This document shows, piece after piece, positions 57,887 to 64,000 of a stretch of DNA of 64,000 bases. Every line of letters begins with the position of its first letter. Positions within the stretch are counted from its first letter, which is position 1. The translations under genes were made by a program, and so were the position numbers. This DNA comes from Elephas maximus indicus. Taxonomy: Eukaryota > Chordata > Mammalia > Proboscidea > Elephantidae. Under the pieces are notes generated by a model that had not been told where the DNA came from, did not search any database, and was given only the letters and a program-made list of their open reading frames with translations. Where the stretch lies: assembly GCF_024166365.1 (NCBI RefSeq), contig NC_064822.1:143226823-143290822 (forward strand), written 5' to 3'.

Positions 57887-60800
57887 AAAAGGTATAAAAT
57901 AGATGCTCACTGAATAAATTTCTGTATCCTCATATCAATATACATACATGTGTAAAATAGAGATTGGAGGAATTCAAACCCCTTTCTATATCTAATTGGA
58001 GATCAGAACATCCATCCTGTTTTAAATGTTACGACCTTTTTTGGAAAGACAGGATATATGATATGAATAGTCCCATATAAATTTAGATGCAATCTAACAC
58101 AAAGAAATGAGTGTCTACTACAAAGAAATGTCTTTACAATTGCAGACTTAACAATAGAGCTAGAAGTAATTGCATAAGCACAATCTGCCAGCAGTTGAAT
58201 TGCAGAAAGATTTTTTTTTTTTTTATGTTACACCAAGAATTTTGAAATTCTTTCAGGATTGCTTTGCTAAAAGGATAAATGTCTTTTAGGCTGACATATT
58301 GCCAATCCAAAGCATCTAAAAACCCTTTCAGAATTACATATAAACAAGAATCATTTCACCCACCTCTGTGCTGGAATGTGACAGCTGGTTAAAGTAAGCA
58401 TAGCAACACCACACAACAATGTCAAACAGGATGAATGGCTTAGCCAATCAAAAATAGAGCATCAAAGTAAAACCGCTCAAGTTAGATTTCTGGCCAGGAC
58501 AGAAAGGTTAAATATTCTATGCTGGTATAATGTCCCTAGGAACCTTGATGACCACAAATGTCGTGTTAGTATTACCAGCCAATTTCAAGATGCAAATCAA
58601 CAGCTCAAGCATTTTTCAATATCACACTCAGGACTTTGGTGCTCTTCTGATTCAACGTGAAGAATGAGAGAAAGCAATGTCTACCGTAGTTAAGGGTATG
58701 AGTTTTGAAGTAGGAGTGAACTGGGTTCAAGTTCCAAGTTCTCCACTTATACGTTGATGAAGCTGTTCTTAGGATTAGTTATATATAACATGCTTTATGC
58801 TTTAAAAACAGTTCCTAGTGTGTGTATATTGAAGTAATTATTTTTAACTTAATAGTGGTCAGCTGAATTCAGACAACACATTGCGGGGGTGGGTTCTCAG
58901 AAATCCTGACCAATATACCAAATTATTTTAAACCCAGGAGGAACCTGAGAAGTTGTTGGTCCAAGACTTAGTCAAGTCTGAGTTAAAAGGCTTCAGCAAT
59001 AGTAATAAATTAAATACCATAGTCACAACTTATGTTTAGGTGGAATAAAGAAAACATAAACATGCTTTCTGCATAGCGATAAATATTTTATCAAAATTCT
59101 AAAATGAATTATTTCAAACTCAGTTTGGCACACTCTAGGATTTTCATTCAGATATTAATGCTCATAGAGCATTTAATAACTTACTATAAAAGTTATTTAA
59201 ATGAATTATCAAAAATTATTTCTTCATTTTGGTTAACTTATAAGTTTTAATAAAATCTTACTTTCAAGACCACAGGCAATCTCTTCTCAGTCCCTTCTCC
59301 CCCTCAGAATTTTAGCTGTTTTCTTTAAATTAATAACTGAAGCTGCTATAATTTTAAAATATTTTACAGTAAAAATCAAATTCTGAAACATTGACAAATA
59401 GATGTGAGCCTATAATACTAATGTCCTGCAAAAACTATTTTCTGGTAATTCTTAGAGAAAATATCTGAGTTACATTTTGAAATTATATATCAGTGTTTGG
59501 TGTAAGTGATCTACAGTCACATTACAATTACAGTGCCCTACAATATATCTAGGTTCATATAGCTCTCTCAGCATAAGTGAGAAGATTAATTTTTACTAGC
59601 CTGTGGAAGGCCAAACCCCATTTTAAATCAATGTATAACAAAAGTAGAGTTCTGTGGCAAGACTTAAAGCTCAGTAAAAATAAAATGCATAAGATTGTAA
59701 TTGTTAGTCTCATGCTCTCTGGAGATTAATTTTTAAAATCGTGGCTATTAAGTTTCAGGTGTTATGTTTACTGTGGCACTTGAGAACATTGACAAAGGGT
59801 TGAGTATCTCTGGTATGCCCATTCTAGGCTAACAGAGCTATAGTACTTGCTGGTAAGTTACATGAAAGATTTCTATTTTTATGGGTGATATTTTTTCGAA
59901 TTACTTTATGTGTTAGCTCCCAGTAAAGGTTGCCAACTCTTGCACGCAGTACTTGTATTAGATATTTCTAGGTGCAAAGAATGATAGTGTTTTCGAATAA
60001 GGTGACTACAGATTAAGTGTGCTGCACTATTTTTACTTCTTAGATTTTCCCGAATTTTCTAGATGGACACATTAATAATGGAAACGAAACAGTGGTGCGG
60101 CAACTCTGCTTATATCAAAATTTTCCAAACTGAAATTTCATTTTAGAGAATTACTTGATTTTTGACAGCAACCCTAATGTCTCATGGGCTGTGTTCACAT
60201 GTCTGCAATCAACACATTCGGCCACAAGAAGAAAGGTTGGGCTGGAGGTTAAGGCAAGATGGGTATGAAGGCTAGCATCTGAATACTTACCAGACATATT
60301 ACTGAAATACCATTAGGCTCATATAGAGCTCTGGCCATGGGCTTTGTGAAAGCTAGTTAGAGGGTCTCCCCTTCTCCACTGCCCTATGACTACCCTCTAT
60401 AGAATTGCTCTTCCTCCAACATATTATTTATAGTCAGGTCATCTTTGAGAAACACCACAAACATTTTCAAGACACAGAAATAGTCATTTCAATCAAAGAA
60501 TGTACCTCAAGTCTGTTTCAGAGCCTGAAATATGGGTTTATTAGAGAGGTGTAACTAAGACATGACAGATAGAGCCCATGCCACGGGTGCTGTTTGAGGA
60601 AGGGCGCTAATGAGCAGTGTGTATTAGCCATTGCCATTTCCATCGCCTGCTGGGAGAGATCATTCAGAAATTTAAAACTAATTGCTATTGGTACTATTTT
60701 CCGTAGATAGGTCCCTGGTTTATCATCAGTGTATCCCTAGTAGTTTTTTTTTTTTTCTGTAGACAGAGCCATCTACCCCTGGGGAAAAACAAACAAACAG

Positions 60801-62527
60801 GTATTTAGAGTCAGTAGGAGAGTATTTCAGATGTCTTAGGAAAGCGTTAGTCTTTACTACAGGCTAGCAATGAATGAGTTGTAAAGCATAAAACCCACAA
60901 AATAACATGAAGACAAGTTAATTTCTGTAATAGATGTATTGAAAAATTCATTTCTAATGAAAATGATGGGCTGGCTATAAGTTAGTGATGAAGAAGAGCA
61001 GTTGTATGAAGAAAATACTTTGGTAGGTCCTCACTGAAGTGAAATGTAGGAACTTGTCAGGGATAACGTTTTGTGGCTTCCACAGAAAATTTAGCCAGAG
61101 GAGGAAAGAGACACAGGGGACACCTGGAACATATTTCTCCATTGTTCCCCTCTCCTTCCAAATCTCTTTCTCGGGTTTTCCACTCCTTTTTACTATAGTG
61201 ACATATACCTTCACATTTCAAATGTTCTCCCAGTGAGTTATGAACCCCAAATTACCATGAGTAATGCCTGCAATACTTCCCTTCTAAAGGACTTAAGCTG
61301 GGCTGCATAGTTTATAGCTGATAAGCTAGGAATCAATCCTTCACCACAATGATGTATTCTTTGCACTAAGAACCGTTTCCATTGTAAATTAATTCTTGAA
61401 ATGTTGGACCGTAAATGTCATCACTATCATTATCCAACCGGCTCCCAGAAGCAGTGACTCTGTCAATCTGCTGCAGGTGCTGGCTTCTAAAAGCAAGGTG
61501 CTCCAAACCAAACACATTAAACCATGATTCAATTCTTAAGGGCAACTCCTTTCAAAGGCATCTTTGCTTCATGCTGCTCGGCAAAGGGATTAATGGATGC
61601 CATTTCTGATATGCGACTGGCTTCACTTGCCCTTTTAGAAAGAGGCATCCTTAAGTGCACCTTAACCAATATATCCCAAAGTGTTCCTTCTTTACCAGTC
61701 TACTCTAGGTTCAGTAAGAATTCATCGTATTTATGCCTCTCTTTGGAATACATGGACGTAAAACATAACCTGCTGCCATATCTTTGAGTCATCAGTGCTC
61801 AGAGAACTTACTAAAGAGAGACAAAAGAATCAGTCAAAAGAGGACTGCCCTTTAGCTTAGGTTTTTATATGGTGAGAAACAATCCTATCCTGATGAATCA
61901 GGGAACAATTCCAGGTGTTATTACTTAGGGCCCTCATCTCACATTTTGAGATGCTGGCTAAAGTTGAAGAAAGCATACTCACTGTGTGGTGTTTTCTAGG
62001 GGAAAAAAATGCTGTTGGAGAAATCAAAGTAACAAAAAGTTATAAATCGTTGACATAAATTGTGTTGATTGGAATATAATTTGAAATATTAAATTGATTC
62101 TGCAATTGCTGTGCAGGCTAGAGAAGAATTTGCATTTTAAAAGTAGTTCTGTTGTCTACTTTTGGAAGATGTTCTTTTTTTTTTTCCCAAACTGTTTAGA
62201 TTAACTCAGTAGAGTGTGATTGAGACCTAAAATTTACTTTGCACCAACCTGGTGAAAAATTTTCAGTGTTGTCAAAAGAAAACCGGAATTTCTTTAACCT
62301 GTCTTCTGATTTTGTATTCCAGAAAATAGTATAGAAGTGCTTTCCTTCTTTATGAAGTCAGTAAGGAAATATTTAAAAGCCATTTGCTTGAAAGCAAAAA
62401 TCTGATTGAATAATCCTAAATTGTTGCTCAGTCAGTTTAAGTCACGATGGCAAACTGGGACCCCTCCACTCCTGACATGCGTTTATCAGCCTATGGCTTC
62501 AAGGACTTTAAGTGCCTTATTTTGTCT
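57887..62527. other. Intergenic, 4.6 kb with few repeats
   Basis: A MIR-like patch lies at about 58685-58830 ('aagggtatgagttttgaag', 'gggttcaagttccaagttc'). Otherwise there is AT-rich DNA with T-runs at 58210 and 60746. No AfroSINE, RTE, LTR or gene was recognised. Confidence 0.5.
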
Positions 62528-62670
62528 TAATAACAACTATTTATTGAGCATTTATCTTATGCAAGTTACTGTGATAAGCTCTTTACGTACACCATTTTAC
62601 GGATTATAAAATCAAGGTTAGACTAGATTAAAATATTTACTCAAATACTAGGGCAGTATTCCAGCTCAAG
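62528..62670 (-). repeat. MIR SINE
   Basis: 'ctatttattgagcatttatc', 'gataagctctttacgtaca' and 'agggcagtattccagctc' follow the reverse-complement MIR order. Confidence 0.65.
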
Positions 62671-62741
62671 CTGCACAGCAGACTCATTTTCTTTTTTTTT
62701 CTTCTCCAGATTATTTCACATTTAAAAGAAAGCAAAATACC

Positions 62742-63228
62742 AAAGGACTAATGGACCACATCTACCACAGTCTCCACCAGACTGAGTTCAGTACAACAAG
62801 ATGGTGCCTGACTGCTCTGACAGGGATCACAATAGAGGTTCCTGGACAGAGCTGGAGAAAACTGTAGAACAATATTCTAACTCAAAAAGAAAAACCCGAC
62901 TTGCTGGCCTGACAGAGGCTGGAGAAACCCTGAGAGTATGGCCCCCAGAAACCCTTTCAGCTCAGTAATGAAGTCATTTCTGAGGTTCACCCTTCAGCCA
63001 AAAATTGGACAGGTGCATAAAACAAAACAAGACTAAATGGGTACACCAGCCCTGGGGCAAGGACTAGAAGGCAGGAGGAAACAGGAAAGCTGGTAATAGG
63101 GAACCGAAGGTTGAGAAGGGAGGGTGTTGACATGTTGTGCGGTTGTTAACTAATGCCATAAAACAATATGTGTACTAACTCTTTAATGAGAAACTAGTTT
63201 ACTCTGTAAACCTTCATCTAAAGTACAA
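62742..63228 (+). mobile_element. LINE-1 3' UTR fragment
   Basis: It is a close copy of 14690-15190 ('aaaggactaatggaccacat' through 'aatgagaaactagttta'). It is 5'-truncated within the 3' UTR and belongs to the same L1 family as the 4.5-kb copy. Confidence 0.9.
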
Positions 63229-63340
63229 AAAAATAATTCAATCATTCTTCTATCATGACTCCTAGAATCCTTTATTAACTGAGATGCATAAAACACGACA
63301 CTTCATGCACAGATGGACTCACTGTTTGAAAAATGGCTAT

Positions 63341-64000
63341 TATGTTGTCGTTAGGTATTGTCCAGTCTGTTCCGACTCATCCAAACCCAAAACCAAACCC
63401 ACTGCTATAGAGTCAATTCCAACTCATAGTGACCCTATAGGACAGAGTAGAACTGCCCCATAGGGTTTCCAAGGAGCACCTGGTGGATTTGAACTGCTGA
63501 CCTCTTGGTTAGCAACCCTAGCACTTAACCACTACGCCACCAGGGTTTCCTGTTCTGACTCATAGCGACTCTTTATACAACAGAACAAAACACTGCCAGG
63601 TCCTGTGCCATCCTCACAGTTATTGTTATGTTTGATCCCATTGTCACAGCCAGTGTGTCAATCCATCTCGTTGAGGGTCTTCCTCTTTTTCACTGACCCT
63701 CTTCTTTACCAAGCATTGTGTCCTTCTGCAGAGACTGGTCCCTCCTGATAACATGTCCTAAGTATATGAAACGTAAGTGAAACATTCTTGCTTCTAAGGA
63801 GCATTCTGGTTGCATTTCTTCCAAGACAGGTTTGTTTGTTCTTTTGGCAATCCAAGGTATATTTAATATTCTTCAAAAACACCACCATTCAAAGGGGTCA
63901 ACTCTTCTTCAGTCTTCCTTATTCATTGTCCAGCTTTCACATGCATATGAGGCAATTGAAAGCACCATGGCTCATGTCAGTCAGGCCCACCTTAGTCTTC
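63341..64000 (-). mobile_element. RTE (BovB-type) LINE, 3' part, runs off the window
   Basis: It has the same order as 28240-28962: TGTTGT tail, 'tccgactcat' end, then 'ctgtgccatcctcacag' and 'cttccaagacaggtttgt'. The minus strand at about 63706-63888 encodes 'NIKYTLDCQKNKQTCLGRNA', the RTE C-terminal block with frame damage. An AfroSINE split it at 63381-63549. Confidence 0.88.
63381..63549 (-). repeat. AfroSINE (short form) nested in the RTE
   Basis: Target duplications CTGTTC(C/T)GACTCAT stand at 63367-63380 and 63550-63563, differing at one base. The copy is full length. Confidence 0.94.

Overview
This is a mammalian nuclear genomic window: split genes with GT..AG introns, TATA boxes and AATAAA signals, and ancient MIR, L2 and MER5 repeats. 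The lineage can be read from its young repeats. More than twenty tRNA-derived SINEs of the AfroSINE type and BovB/RTE-type LINE fragments point to Afrotheria. Most SINE copies lack a segment of about 45 bases that a few longer copies keep. As I recall the literature, that deletion marks the hyrax-sirenian-elephant (Paenungulata) subfamily, so an elephant or close relative is the best guess.

Three protein-coding loci are present, all on the + strand, in the order expected for the mammalian PTPRQ-MYF6-MYF5 block. The last two coding exons of PTPRQ lie at 2884-3286. MYF6 (MRF4/herculin) has three exons at 33140-34363 and encodes 242 aa. MYF5 has three exons at 42822-45035 and encodes 255 aa. Both myogenic genes have intact reading frames, splice sites, TATA boxes and poly(A) signals.

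Layout: 1-2883 is PTPRQ intron. 3287-4170 is PTPRQ 3' UTR and flank. 4.2-32 kb is intergenic: a nest of LINE-1 at 7.8-15.5 kb (an older L1 interrupted by an LTR, SINEs and a younger 4.5-kb L1), a palindromic three-unit insertion at 18.2-18.5 kb, a large inverted repeat at 19.5-20.6 kb, and an RTE fragment at 28.2-29.0 kb. About 31-45.7 kb is the myogenic block, with few young insertions near the two promoters. 45.7-64 kb is downstream intergenic DNA holding SINEs, a solo MaLR-type LTR (50.0-50.5 kb), a MaLR-type element with both LTRs (51.2-53.7 kb), a quiet stretch (53.9-62.5 kb), an L1 3' UTR fragment and a second RTE copy running off the end.

MYF6 and MYF5 encode muscle-determination bHLH transcription factors that bind E-boxes with E-protein partners; they sit 8.5 kb apart. 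The intergenic DNA is known in mouse to carry MYF5 enhancers. A GLI-like site flanked by TCF/LEF-like sites, at the distance of the mouse early epaxial enhancer, is the most useful regulatory lead. I saw no CRISPR, no functional tRNA or rRNA gene, and no clearly new protein-coding system. The least explained structures are the 18.2-kb palindromic insertion and the 19.5/20.6-kb inverted repeat.
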